Notes: generated from the sequence alone by a model not told the origin. Positions 1 to 5,540 are shown, numbered from the stretch's first letter. The stretch: DNA of 5,540 nt from Pseudomonadota bacterium (GCA_023428365.1 JAEYYQ010000381.1:1-5540), one strand, 5' to 3'. Program-made: numbers and translations.

Positions 1-19
1 TGTTTACACTGGCGCCCAT
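1..19 (-). CDS. tolR: TolR N-terminus, cut by the window edge (first six codons)
   Basis: An ATG at 19-17 opens a frame reading M-G-A-S-V-N before the window ends. It lies 11 bases after the tolQ stop codon (33-31), and a GGAG Shine-Dalgarno-like motif stands 6 bases before the ATG, inside that short gap. TolR almost always follows TolQ directly; it is a single-pass inner-membrane protein with a periplasmic domain that forms the proton-driven TolQ-TolR motor energising TolA. Six codons cannot prove identity by homology, so the call rests on position, the ribosome site and a short polar N-terminus of the kind seen in alphaproteobacterial TolR. Confidence 0.6.
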
Positions 20-30
20 TGCGGCTCCGT

Positions 31-735
31 TCAGCTGCGAACGTCGATCTGCCGGGAAACAATCGCCGAGAATTCATCCGCGAAGGCTTCCAGGCGCTGA
101 CCCAGCCGGGTCGAGTCGGCCGAAAACTTGTTGTAAAAAATAACCGCCGGAATCGCGGCCAGCAGCCCCAGCGCGGTCGCGAATAGCGCTTCGGCGATAC
201 CGGGCGCTACGACCGCGAGACTTGTGTTTTTCGACGCTGCGATGGCCTGGAAGCTCGTCATGATGCCCCATACCGTACCAAACAGGCCAATGAATGGCGC
301 TGTCGAGCCTACCGTGGCGAGAAACAGCAGGCGGCGATCGAGGCGCTCCATCTCGCGGGTGATGGTGACGTCCATCACCTTCTCGACGCGGAGCTGAATG
401 CCGCCGAGCGCCCGGAGATTGCCTTCCACCGATCGCTTCCATTCGCGCATCGCCGCGACGAACAAAGCGGCAATGGCAATCGTGTGATCACGGGACAGCC
501 CGGAATAGAGCTCTTCCAGCGACTGCCCCGACCAGAACATCTGCTCGAAGCGGTCGGCCTCAATCCGCGCGCGGCGGAATGCGAACAGCTTCTCGACGAT
601 GATCGCCCAGGACCAGACCGACGCCAGCAGCAAGCCGACCATAACCACCTGGACGACGATGTGGGCCTGCTTGAACAGCTCAAGAAACGAAACGCCGCTG
701 CCGTGCGACGCTGCTCCGTTCAGAATGTCCGTCAT
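31..735 (-). CDS. tolQ: TolQ, proton-channel subunit of the Tol-Pal system
   Basis: Inner-membrane protein of the MotA/TolQ/ExbB family. With TolR it uses the proton gradient to drive TolA, which works with TolB and Pal to pull in the outer membrane at division. From the chosen start it is 234 residues, normal for TolQ. Three hydrophobic segments lie at about residues 26-48, 136-159 and 176-200, with the large cytoplasmic loop between the first and second. The family hallmark GLFGTVWGIMTSF is at 150-162, and PGIAEALFATALGL is in the third segment. The frame stays open upstream to an ATG at 798, but the 21 extra residues are Arg-rich and unlike TolQ. The ATG at 735 begins MTDILNG, is preceded by GAGAG about 9 bases upstream, and gives the usual length. 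The gene is followed 11 bases later by the putative tolR start, as expected in a tolQR operon. A 204-base gap separates it from the carbonic anhydrase upstream. Confidence 0.95.
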   Translation of the reverse strand: MTDILNGAASHGSGVSFLELFKQAHIVVQVVMVGLLLASVWSWAIIVEKLFAFRRARIEADRFEQMFWSGQSLEELYSGLSRDHTIAIAALFVAAMREWKRSVEGNLRALGGIQLRVEKVMDVTITREMERLDRRLLFLATVGSTAPFIGLFGTVWGIMTSFQAIAASKNTSLAVVAPGIAEALFATALGLLAAIPAVIFYNKFSADSTRLGQRLEAFADEFSAIVSRQIDVRS

Positions 736-939
736 GCCTCGTGTCTCTCGTGTATTGCGGCCGAACCGAATGCCGGACAGCAGAAAGCGGGCCGGCACCC
801 TCTGGCGCCTGCCCGCGTACTGGCGACGTTACAGACCTGTCTCAAGCCGCCCAGAATCAATATCTTCATGTTGCCCCGCAATATGACCAAACTACGACCC
901 GTTGTTGGTCTGAAACCAAGACATTCACGATCGATGTGT
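736..939 (-). other. Gap between carbonic anhydrase and tolQ; no firm gene
   Basis: These 204 bases separate the carbonic anhydrase stop from the tolQ start. They probably carry the tolQ leader and perhaps its own promoter, but I see no convincing -35/-10 pair. A weak hairpin (TTGGT at 905-909, ACCAA at 915-919, five-base loop) follows the carbonic anhydrase, but its stem is short and it has no T-run, so I do not call it a terminator. A 45-codon frame (869-732, starting MKILILGG) ends in a TGA that overlaps the tolQ ATG as ATGA. It uses several AGA and ATA codons that are rare in the neighbouring genes and has only a weak ribosome site, so it is unlikely to be a real gene. Confidence 0.5.
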
Positions 940-1596
940 CTACCGGCCCGATGGTGAGGCTCCGAGCGGCTGCCAATCTCCACTGCCAGCGTCATAGGCC
1001 AGCAGATCGCCGGTCTCCATGACATAGAGCCAGCCGTGCACACCTACTGTGCCCGATTCGACGCCTTGGCGGACGCGTGGATATGTCATGATGTTGTCGA
1101 TCTGAAACTGGACATGCGCCTTGATCGTGGCCAGCAGGCGATCGGCATCAGCCGGCTTCTGAAGGGCCACCAGACGATGCGCCGGCCGGGTAAAGTTGCT
1201 CCAGTTCCCAAGATGACCGGGTATTTCCTGTCCTGGATCGTCCAGAAGTGCCTGTATGCCACCGCAGCCTGAATGCCCGCACACGACGATGTCGTCGACG
1301 CCCAGATGATCCAGCGCATACGCGATAGCAGCGCCCACGGAGTCGTCGTCTGCATCGGCAGGCGGCACGACATTGGCGATATTGCGGATTTCGAACAGTT
1401 CACCCGGATCGGCTGACGTGATCTGTGCAGGGACGACACGACTATCGGAGCACCCGATCCACAACAGTCGCGGCTTCTGCTTGCGCGTTGCCAGTCCTCG
1501 ATAGAAGGACTTGTCGCGCTCGAACTGCTGCTTGAAGCGTTCGTGTCCCTCGACAGCATCCTTGATGTCGGGATCGCTCCAGTCCGTCGTCCTCAA
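940..1596 (-). CDS. Beta-class carbonic anhydrase
   Basis: Cytoplasmic zinc enzyme interconverting CO2 and bicarbonate, which supplies bicarbonate to carboxylases and helps pH balance. The 218 residues match the usual length of bacterial beta enzymes. The zinc ligands are visible as Cys49 in the CSDSR motif and His108 and Cys111 in HSGCGG. The catalytic Asp51-Arg53 pair is present, as are the family stretches FEIRNIAN (68-75) and VGVHGWLY (184-191). No key residue is missing. The start is a TTG: there is no in-frame Met before residue 170, the CSDSR region is at the normal distance from this start, and a perfect AGGAGG lies 5 bases upstream. The gene lies 82 bases after ybgC and 204 before tolQ on the same strand, so it is probably co-transcribed with the tol genes, though it has no known role in that system. 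It could be named can or cynT by different pipelines; I leave the symbol open. Confidence 0.95.
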   Translation of the reverse strand: MRTTDWSDPDIKDAVEGHERFKQQFERDKSFYRGLATRKQKPRLLWIGCSDSRVVPAQITSADPGELFEIRNIANVVPPADADDDSVGAAIAYALDHLGVDDIVVCGHSGCGGIQALLDDPGQEIPGHLGNWSNFTRPAHRLVALQKPADADRLLATIKAHVQFQIDNIMTYPRVRQGVESGTVGVHGWLYVMETGDLLAYDAGSGDWQPLGASPSGR

Positions 1597-1601
1597 GCAC
1601 C

Positions 1602-1607
1602 CCTCCT
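1602..1607 (-). promoter_or_regulatory. Consensus Shine-Dalgarno (AGGAGG) deciding a TTG start
   Basis: Read on the minus strand, AGGAGG is followed by GGTGC and then the TTG initiation codon of the carbonic anhydrase at 1596. It is the strongest ribosome-binding site in the window and has ideal spacing. It supports the TTG as the true start and suggests efficient translation independent of the upstream ybgC. An out-of-frame GTG lies within the spacer but does not open the carbonic anhydrase frame. Confidence 0.75.
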
Positions 1608-1678
1608 GCCCCGGACGTTAGGACGCCGGCCCGGCCGCACCATGCTCCGAACCTGATTATCGAATCAAGACGGGTGCG

Positions 1679-2143
1679 TCACGAACGGCCAAACGCGTTG
1701 CGGACAGCCTGTGAAATGCGCAGCGGCTTTCCCGAGACGCTGACCAGCACGACCATCACCTGCGCCTCGAACAGCGTGGCGCCGTCACGCACGATGCTTT
1801 GCTGCAGCGTGAGGCTGGCGGCCCCGAGTTCGAGAAGGCGCGTGTGAACTTCCAGTATCTCATCGATACGCGCCGGCTTGAGATACTCGAGCGACATCCG
1901 CCTCACGACGAATGCCGCGGGCTCTCGACCTTCGGCGCCGCTGATCAGTTCGCGATGATCGTTCCCCAACAGTCGGAGAAAGTCCGAACGGCCTCGCTCG
2001 CACCAGCGCACGTAACTGGCGTGATAGACAAGTCCAGAAAAGTCGGTGTCTTCGAAGTAGACCCTGACCGGCAGGATGTGCCGGCGATGGCCATCGTCTT
2101 CGACAAGGCGGCCCGCAAGATCAGGCCATGACTGCTCGCTCAT
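1679..2143 (-). CDS. ybgC: YbgC-type hotdog acyl-CoA thioesterase of the Tol-Pal cluster
   Basis: Cytoplasmic hotdog-fold thioesterase that hydrolyses acyl-CoA; the family is linked to phospholipid metabolism and is encoded at the head of tol-pal operons in many Gram-negative bacteria. The 154-residue product carries the signature at residues 27-56: RVYFEDTD, then GLVYHASYVRWCERGRSDFLR. Asp34, the second Asp of EDTD, aligns with the catalytic Asp18 of the E. coli enzyme, and the VYHASYV segment follows as expected. The protein is about 20 residues longer than the E. coli one, mostly as a polar N-terminal extension (residues 1-23). The ATG at 2143 has only a poor ribosome site (CGGA about 10 bases upstream), so a slightly different start cannot be excluded. 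It lies 121 bases after the hypothetical membrane protein and 82 before the carbonic anhydrase, all in the same direction. Confidence 0.93.
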   Translation of the reverse strand: MSEQSWPDLAGRLVEDDGHRRHILPVRVYFEDTDFSGLVYHASYVRWCERGRSDFLRLLGNDHRELISGAEGREPAAFVVRRMSLEYLKPARIDEILEVHTRLLELGAASLTLQQSIVRDGATLFEAQVMVVLVSVSGKPLRISQAVRNAFGRS

Positions 2144-2161
2144 GGAATGGGTCCGATGTCA

Positions 2162-2179
2162 GGCGCCGAAAGCAGCGCC
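2162..2179 (-). other. Short hairpin in the ybgC leader
   Basis: GGCGC (2162-2166) and GCGCC (2175-2179) can pair around an eight-base loop, about 19 bases before the ybgC start. The stem has only five base pairs and no U-run follows in either direction, so it is not a standard terminator. It could modestly affect translation of ybgC, or be chance in GC-rich DNA. No clear promoter was seen in the rest of the 121-base gap (2144-2264). Confidence 0.2.
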
Positions 2180-2264
2180 GGACAGTCTGATACCCGCAAG
2201 CAGCCGGAACGTCACGCGCCCGCGCAGATTGGCCGCTGTTCGCACGCCTTGAAAAGTCCGCACC

Positions 2265-3536
2265 TCATTTGTGCGTCCGGAAGGCGTCACGTGCCCACGG
2301 CTCCGTCCAGGAGTTGTTTGTGTCGTGAATAGACGGCTGCGATACGGCAGCCGGCGCAGATGGAGGCGGCGACGATGGCGGTGCGTAAGATACCATTGGC
2401 GCAGTCGCCGCGGCCGGCAGAGGCCCATCGACAATGACGATACGCGGTGTTTTTGGAGCTGGGCGCGGTTGCGGCTGGACGCTTGTGAGTCCGGCCCGCA
2501 TCGGAGCACTGGCCGTTCTCTTCGGTTTCGCGTCCCGCACGACCGGAGCGGGAATCTCGGAGGCGGCCTTGCTGGGCGTGGGTGACACCTTGGCCACGCT
2601 TTCGACGGCGACCGGTGCTGCGCCCGCATTTGCGGAATTCAGCTGTGATTTTGCCTTCGGAATTGGCGCGACCGGAACAGTTGTCTGCACCGGCTCGATC
2701 GCGGCCACGACTGGAGCATCCGATCCCGCCTTAAAGAGTGTGCTCGCCCGCGATACGATTTCGCCGTCGGAATCCTGCAATTCGATGGTCAGCTCCTGAT
2801 CGCGGGCCGGCTGAGCATAGGCTGTCAGCTTGACGTCTCTAGCCCCGGGAATGGGAACGCGCCAAGAGCCATCGGATTGCGGCTCGGCAGCCGACAGTGA
2901 AGCAAACTCGGGAACGCCGCGAACAACGAGACTGGCACTCGTGGGCAGAGGTTCGGCACTTTCGATATGGATCGGCAGGGCCACCGTTTCGCCCGGGCTT
3001 GCCTCAATTGTCAGCTTCGTTGACAGACGTGGCGGGGGCGCGTCGCTGGTCAGGGATTGCCACAAGCCGGCAAACCCCTGAATGCGGACGAAGCCGGCCT
3101 GGCGGATTTCCGCCTGCTTATCGGTCGCCGATGCCGGAGAAGATCGATCAAATTTGATTTCGTCGAGAGAGGCCACCGCCCAAGCGCCATTCGGCGAAGG
3201 CGCGATCACGATGGACCCGGCCAGCACCATGATCGCCACCGGAGCGATGAAGCTCGCGCCGACGGCGGCGACCGCGAACATGCTGAAACCGATCCGATTG
3301 GACCACCAGACAGACACTCTGTCGGATTCGATTTCGTCCCAGTCGTCGGGAGCTTCGGCATCGGCGACATCGCCCAGCCGCGAGACAACCGACGGTGTCA
3401 GCGGAGCCAGCGCGCGTTTTTGCTCGTCCGAAGTGTTATTCGCAATTGGCAACGGCATGTGGTGTTGCTCATCCAGCTCGATTGCCCTCAACACGTCCCG
3501 TAGTGATCTGTGGCCTTCCGTCGACGGATCCACCAT
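2265..3536 (-). CDS. Uncharacterised single-pass envelope protein with Ig-like domain and Pro/Ala-rich tail
   Basis: I do not recognise this gene. From the ATG at 3536 it encodes 423 residues in four parts. Residues 1-80 are polar and acidic, presumably cytoplasmic. Residues 82-113 are a long hydrophobic stretch (IGFSMFAVAAVGASF, then IAPVAIMVLAGSIVIA), one membrane span. Residues about 168-265 look like a beta-sandwich with the pattern PGETVALPI, LVVRGVPEF, GSWRVPIPG and LTIELQDSDGEIV, a style I recall from Ig-like or cadherin-like units in rhizobial surface proteins. Residues about 273-413 are rich in Pro, Ala, Ser and Lys and probably disordered, ending in an aromatic/charged NNSWTEPWARDAFRTHK. 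I infer an N-in topology with the bulk in the periplasm. The frame is open to a GTG at 3617; the GTG at 3542 and ATG at 3536 sit just after a GGGGG and start the acidic region, so I prefer these. It precedes ybgC on the same strand and could be co-transcribed with the tol genes. Confidence 0.8.
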   Translation of the reverse strand: MVDPSTEGHRSLRDVLRAIELDEQHHMPLPIANNTSDEQKRALAPLTPSVVSRLGDVADAEAPDDWDEIESDRVSVWWSNRIGFSMFAVAAVGASFIAPVAIMVLAGSIVIAPSPNGAWAVASLDEIKFDRSSPASATDKQAEIRQAGFVRIQGFAGLWQSLTSDAPPPRLSTKLTIEASPGETVALPIHIESAEPLPTSASLVVRGVPEFASLSAAEPQSDGSWRVPIPGARDVKLTAYAQPARDQELTIELQDSDGEIVSRASTLFKAGSDAPVVAAIEPVQTTVPVAPIPKAKSQLNSANAGAAPVAVESVAKVSPTPSKAASEIPAPVVRDAKPKRTASAPMRAGLTSVQPQPRPAPKTPRIVIVDGPLPAAATAPMVSYAPPSSPPPSAPAAVSQPSIHDTNNSWTEPWARDAFRTHK

Positions 3537-3612
3537 CGTCACGAACCCCCGTTCGTTCCGCTCTCCGGTTTCCCCCGCCACCGATCCGGACACGCACGGT
3601 CCGAATACGGAT

Positions 3613-3661
3613 GACACCCGAGAGGCCTATATTTCGAGACGTCCCTTGCGGGTGTCCCTTG
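3613..3661. repeat. Interlocked short direct and inverted repeats upstream of the envelope gene
   Basis: GTCCCTTG occurs at 3641-3648 and again at 3654-3661, separated by five bases (13-base period). In addition GACACCCG at 3613-3620 is the exact reverse complement of CGGGTGTC at 3649-3656, which spans the spacer and the second direct copy. The cluster lies about 80-125 bases before the likely start of the leftward envelope gene, a plausible place for a regulator to bind. Arms of eight bases can arise by chance in GC-rich DNA, so the functional reading is weak. Confidence 0.3.
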
Positions 3662-3900
3662 GAATTTGAACGTTTCGTTAACGTCCCACGCTAATTTGCG
3701 GAAATACATGGGTTTTGTGTCGAAAGAGCGGCGCACTGCCTTTTCGGGGCGTATCGTCAATCCGCTCTCTTGAGGGTGCGATATAACGTGGGCGGATTTT
3801 ATTCCCCAAAAACCGTCGCTACCGCAGCGCTATCCACCCTCTCCGGCCACTGATGACGTGCGTTGGCGGCAAAAATGCGGTGAGCGGCAGAAGTTTCGCC

Positions 3901-3926
3901 TTGAAATTGCCATGTGGCCGTATAAA
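3901..3926 (+). promoter_or_regulatory. Possible promoter of the TetR-efflux operon
   Basis: TATAAA at 3921-3926 is a good -10-like hexamer. TTGAAA at 3901-3906 is a reasonable -35-like hexamer, but the spacer is only 14 bases, shorter than the usual 16-18. The -10 element runs into the left arm of the palindrome at 3925-3948, so a repressor on that palindrome would cover the expected start of transcription. The position, 64 bases before the tetR ATG, fits an autoregulated operon. Confidence 0.4.
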
Positions 3927-3948
3927 CAAAACGAACATTCGTTTTGTT
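3925..3948. promoter_or_regulatory. Perfect palindromic operator, probably bound by the adjacent TetR protein
   Basis: The left arm AACAAAACGAA (3925-3935) and right arm TTCGTTTTGTT (3938-3948) are exact reverse complements separated by CA. Perfect 11-base arms with a two-base centre are very unlikely by chance in GC-rich DNA, and the AT-rich arms stand out. TetR-family dimers typically bind such compact palindromes in front of their own genes. The site ends 41 bases before the tetR ATG and overlaps the likely -10 element. It is some 390 bases from the leftward gene, so it probably controls only the efflux operon. Confidence 0.8.
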
Positions 3949-3989
3949 AGAGCGCTCGTGATCATCCATCACACCGTCTGGATAACACC

Positions 3990-4682
3990 ATGCCCAGGCT
4001 AAAACCCGCGACCCATGCCGCCCGCCGTGAGCATATTCTGGACGCAGCCGAGCGGTGTTTTGCTCGCGCCGGATTTCATCGCACCACGATGCAGGACATC
4101 TGTAAGGAAGCCGGCATCAGCGCAGGCGCGCTCTATGTCTACTTTACGTCCAAGGAAGAGCTGATCGCCGGCATTTCGGAGCGTGATCGCACCAAACTTG
4201 CGGCGCAGCTCACGGATCTTGGATCGGCGCCTGATCTCATGGAAGCGCTGATGAAGATCGGTGAACACTATTGCATCGATGAGCCTCGCGCGAAGAACAT
4301 CCTGTGCATCGAGATCGGAGCGGAATCGACGCGCAATTCCACCGTTGGCGACATTTATCAAACCTTCAACCGCGGCATGATCGACGCCTTCGAGCAGCTG
4401 CTCACGCAGGCGCGCGACGAGGGAAAGATTGCGCCAGATCTCTCTCCGCGAACGGCGGCGGAGATCCTTGTGCTGCTGGGCGATGGTCTGTTCTGGCGTC
4501 GCGCCGTGGATCCGAAATTCGACGCCAAGACAATCCTCCCGGTGCTGATGGGCGTCGTAGCGGGCTTTTTGGCCCCGACGGGTAAAAAGCGGGCATCCAA
4601 ATCTGACGCCGCCATCGCAAAAATGCCACCGAAGTCTGCGCAACCCCGCGCTCGGGCACGTTCAAAAGAGACCATGCAATGA
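3990..4682 (+). CDS. TetR-family transcriptional repressor of the efflux operon
   Basis: A 230-residue DNA-binding repressor. Residues 11-57 form the TetR N-terminal domain: ARREHILDAAERCFARAGF leads into the helix-turn-helix at about 33-52 (TMQDICKEAGISAGALYVYF), followed by the usual SKEEL. Residues about 65-197 form an all-helical ligand-binding and dimerisation domain. Residues 198-230 are an unusual basic tail rich in Lys, Arg, Ala and Pro that the core fold does not need. The ATG at 3990 has a weak TGGA seven bases upstream, but the HTH begins at the normal distance from it. The stop codon overlaps the ATG of the efflux adaptor (ATGA, 4679-4682), so the two are translationally coupled in one operon. 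I infer that an unknown toxic compound releases it from the palindrome at 3925-3948 and induces both itself and the pump. The ligand cannot be read from the sequence. Confidence 0.93.
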   Translation: MPRLKPATHAARREHILDAAERCFARAGFHRTTMQDICKEAGISAGALYVYFTSKEELIAGISERDRTKLAAQLTDLGSAPDLMEALMKIGEHYCIDEPRAKNILCIEIGAESTRNSTVGDIYQTFNRGMIDAFEQLLTQARDEGKIAPDLSPRTAAEILVLLGDGLFWRRAVDPKFDAKTILPVLMGVVAGFLAPTGKKRASKSDAAIAKMPPKSAQPRARARSKETMQ

Positions 4683-5540
4683 AGCGCGCATCTATTCTGC
4701 TTCTTATTGCAGCCATTGTAGTGGCTGGCGGGTTGGCCATGACTGGCCGCCTGCCGTTGATGGGAGCAGGCTCGAAGCCGGAAGCCGCTCTGGCTGACGA
4801 ATCCCGCACGACGCCAGCGCCCCCCACCGTCAGTGTCACGAAGATCGCTCCGTCACGGTTCGTTGAAACGGTACTCGTCACTGGCACGCTCGTGCCGCGC
4901 CTGGAGATCCTGGTAGCGCCGGAGGTCGAAGGGTTGCGTGTCCTCGAACTGCGCGTTGATGAGGGCGATCGCGTCAAGAAGGGCGACGTGATGGCCACCC
5001 TCGTGCATGAAACACTCGATGCTCAGCTCGCCCAAAACACCGCTTCCATCGCCCGTGCCGACGCCGCCATCGCGCAAGCCCGCAGCAGCATCGCGCAGGC
5101 CGAAGCGACATTGGAAGAAGCACGCAACGCCTTCAATCGCGCGAAGCCGCTACGCCAGTCCGGCCATATCGCTGAAAGCATCTTCGATCAGCGCGAGGCT
5201 GCTGCGCGGACAGCGGAAGCGGCTGTCGTTGCAGCGCGCGACGGCCTCAAGGTTGCTGAGGCAGAGAAAGCCCAAGTCGAAGCCCAGCGGCGCGAACTCG
5301 ACTGGCGTCGTCAGCGCACTGAGGTGAAAGCTCCGGAAGACGGTCTGGTCAGCCGCCGCACTGCACGGATCGGCGCGATTTCTGCCGGCGTGACGGGCGA
5401 GCCAATGTTCCGGATCATCGCCCGCGGTGAAATCGAGCTCGATGCAGAAGTCCCCGAAGCGCAGCTCGCACGGATGAAGGCGGGACAGTCCGCAGTCGTC
5501 AATGTGCCAGGGCTGGGCGATGTCAGCGGTCAGGTCCGAT
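4679..5540 (+). CDS. RND efflux periplasmic adaptor (AcrA/HlyD-type membrane fusion protein), C-terminus beyond window
   Basis: The frame opens at the ATG overlapping the tetR stop and stays open to the window end (287 codons seen). Family members bridge an inner-membrane RND pump to an outer-membrane TolC-type channel. Residues 5-20 are a hydrophobic export or anchor segment; no lipobox Cys is present, so it is not an AcrA-like lipoprotein. Residues about 50-110 hold beta-barrel strands and the first lipoyl half (LRVLELRVDEGDRVKKGDVMATL). Residues about 113-213 are a long Ala/Glu/Gln/Arg coiled-coil hairpin. The second lipoyl half follows (VKAPEDGLVSRRTARIGAIS, 216-235), then barrel strands from about 251 to the end. 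At the hairpin tip Arg154 and Leu158 match the spacing of the channel-contacting motif of AcrA, but the expected Ser is Ala165. A weak AAGAG precedes the start. The RND pump gene should follow; the substrate is unknown, and metal, drug and solvent pumps are all possible. Confidence 0.92.
   Translation, partial: MKRASILLLIAAIVVAGGLAMTGRLPLMGAGSKPEAALADESRTTPAPPTVSVTKIAPSRFVETVLVTGTLVPRLEILVAPEVEGLRVLELRVDEGDRVKKGDVMATLVHETLDAQLAQNTASIARADAAIAQARSSIAQAEATLEEARNAFNRAKPLRQSGHIAESIFDQREAAARTAEAAVVAARDGLKVAEAEKAQVEAQRRELDWRRQRTEVKAPEDGLVSRRTARIGAISAGVTGEPMFRIIARGEIELDAEVPEAQLARMKAGQSAVVNVPGLGDVSGQVR

Larger units (their letters stand above)
3537..3989. other. Divergent intergenic region
   Basis: This stretch of about 450 bases (372 if the leftward gene starts at its furthest GTG, 3617) holds the control regions of the leftward envelope gene and the rightward TetR operon. 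No frame in it looks like a gene: the candidates are short, Arg-rich and overlap the neighbouring coding starts. The part from about 3660 to 3830 is more AT-rich than its surroundings. It contains a short inverted repeat (ACGTT 3670-3674, AACGT 3680-3684), a repeat cluster at 3613-3661 and the strong palindrome at 3925-3948. I found no convincing factor-independent terminator and no clear promoter for the leftward gene. Confidence 0.6.

Noticed and set aside
736..798. N-terminal extension of the tolQ frame to an ATG at 798
   Set aside because: The 21 added residues are Arg-rich and unlike TolQ, and the ATG at 735 gives the normal 234-residue length.
905..919. Terminator after the carbonic anhydrase
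   Set aside because: The stem is only five base pairs and there is no T-run.
484..957. Long plus-strand frame opposite tolQ
   Set aside because: It is antisense to a clear TolQ gene, has no recognisable domain and no convincing start; typical of high-GC shadow frames.
2159..2264. Possible small coding frame between the envelope gene and ybgC
   Set aside because: It is the tail of a longer Arg-rich shadow frame within the envelope gene; no separate convincing start or ribosome site.
3082..3669. Plus-strand frame of 195 codons opposite the envelope gene
   Set aside because: Low-complexity Ser/Ala composition with no domain; the minus strand has the coherent span, beta-sandwich and Pro-rich architecture.
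3670..3684. Short palindrome ACGTT-TCGTT-AACGT as a regulator site
   Set aside because: Five-base arms are expected by chance and no gene start or promoter lines up with it closely.
3678..3693. CtrA-type site (TTAA-N7-TTAA)
   Set aside because: The second half is only TAA at the wrong spacing, so the consensus is not met.
3539..3760. Minus-strand frame of 73 codons in the divergent region
   Set aside because: It overlaps the start of the envelope gene in another frame, is Arg/Pro-rich and has no ribosome site or domain that I can see.
3999..4643. Minus-strand frame of 214 codons opposite tetR
   Set aside because: The plus strand encodes an unmistakable TetR HTH protein; the antisense product is Arg/His-rich and domain-free.
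1..5540. CRISPR array, tRNA, rRNA, insertion sequence or phage genes
   Set aside because: No regularly spaced repeats, no cloverleaf or rRNA-like sequence, and no transposase or integrase motif were found on either strand.

Overview
The window looks like chromosomal DNA of a high-GC alphaproteobacterium, probably of the Bradyrhizobium/Rhodopseudomonas/Afipia kind. I infer this from the codon use, the TolQ and YbgC sequences and the Ig-like sequence style of the large hypothetical protein; no rRNA or other decisive marker is present, so the genus is not fixed.

Positions 1-3617 are read leftward (minus strand). In the direction of transcription they hold a large single-pass envelope protein of unknown function (start about 3536, stop 2265), the YbgC-type acyl-CoA thioesterase (2143-1679), a beta-class carbonic anhydrase (1596-940, TTG start), TolQ (735-31) and the first six codons of what should be TolR (19-1). 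This is the front of a Tol-Pal cluster, the envelope machine that constricts and stabilises the outer membrane at division. The carbonic anhydrase sits between ybgC and tolQ, which are neighbours in the canonical ybgC-tolQRAB-pal order.

Positions 3537-3989 are a divergent intergenic region with no convincing gene. Near its right end is a perfect 11-2-11 inverted repeat (3925-3948), a strong candidate operator for the regulator that follows.

Positions 3990-5540 are read rightward: a TetR-family repressor (3990-4682) overlaps by four bases (ATGA) the start of an RND-type efflux periplasmic adaptor (4679 to beyond the window end). The RND pump gene is expected just past the edge. The inferred circuit is a self-repressed TetR-adaptor-pump operon, probably unrelated in function to the Tol-Pal side.

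Nothing here amounts to an obviously new system. The most interesting items are the uncharacterised Ig-like/Pro-rich membrane protein next to the tol genes, the carbonic anhydrase inside the tol cluster, and the palindromic operator.
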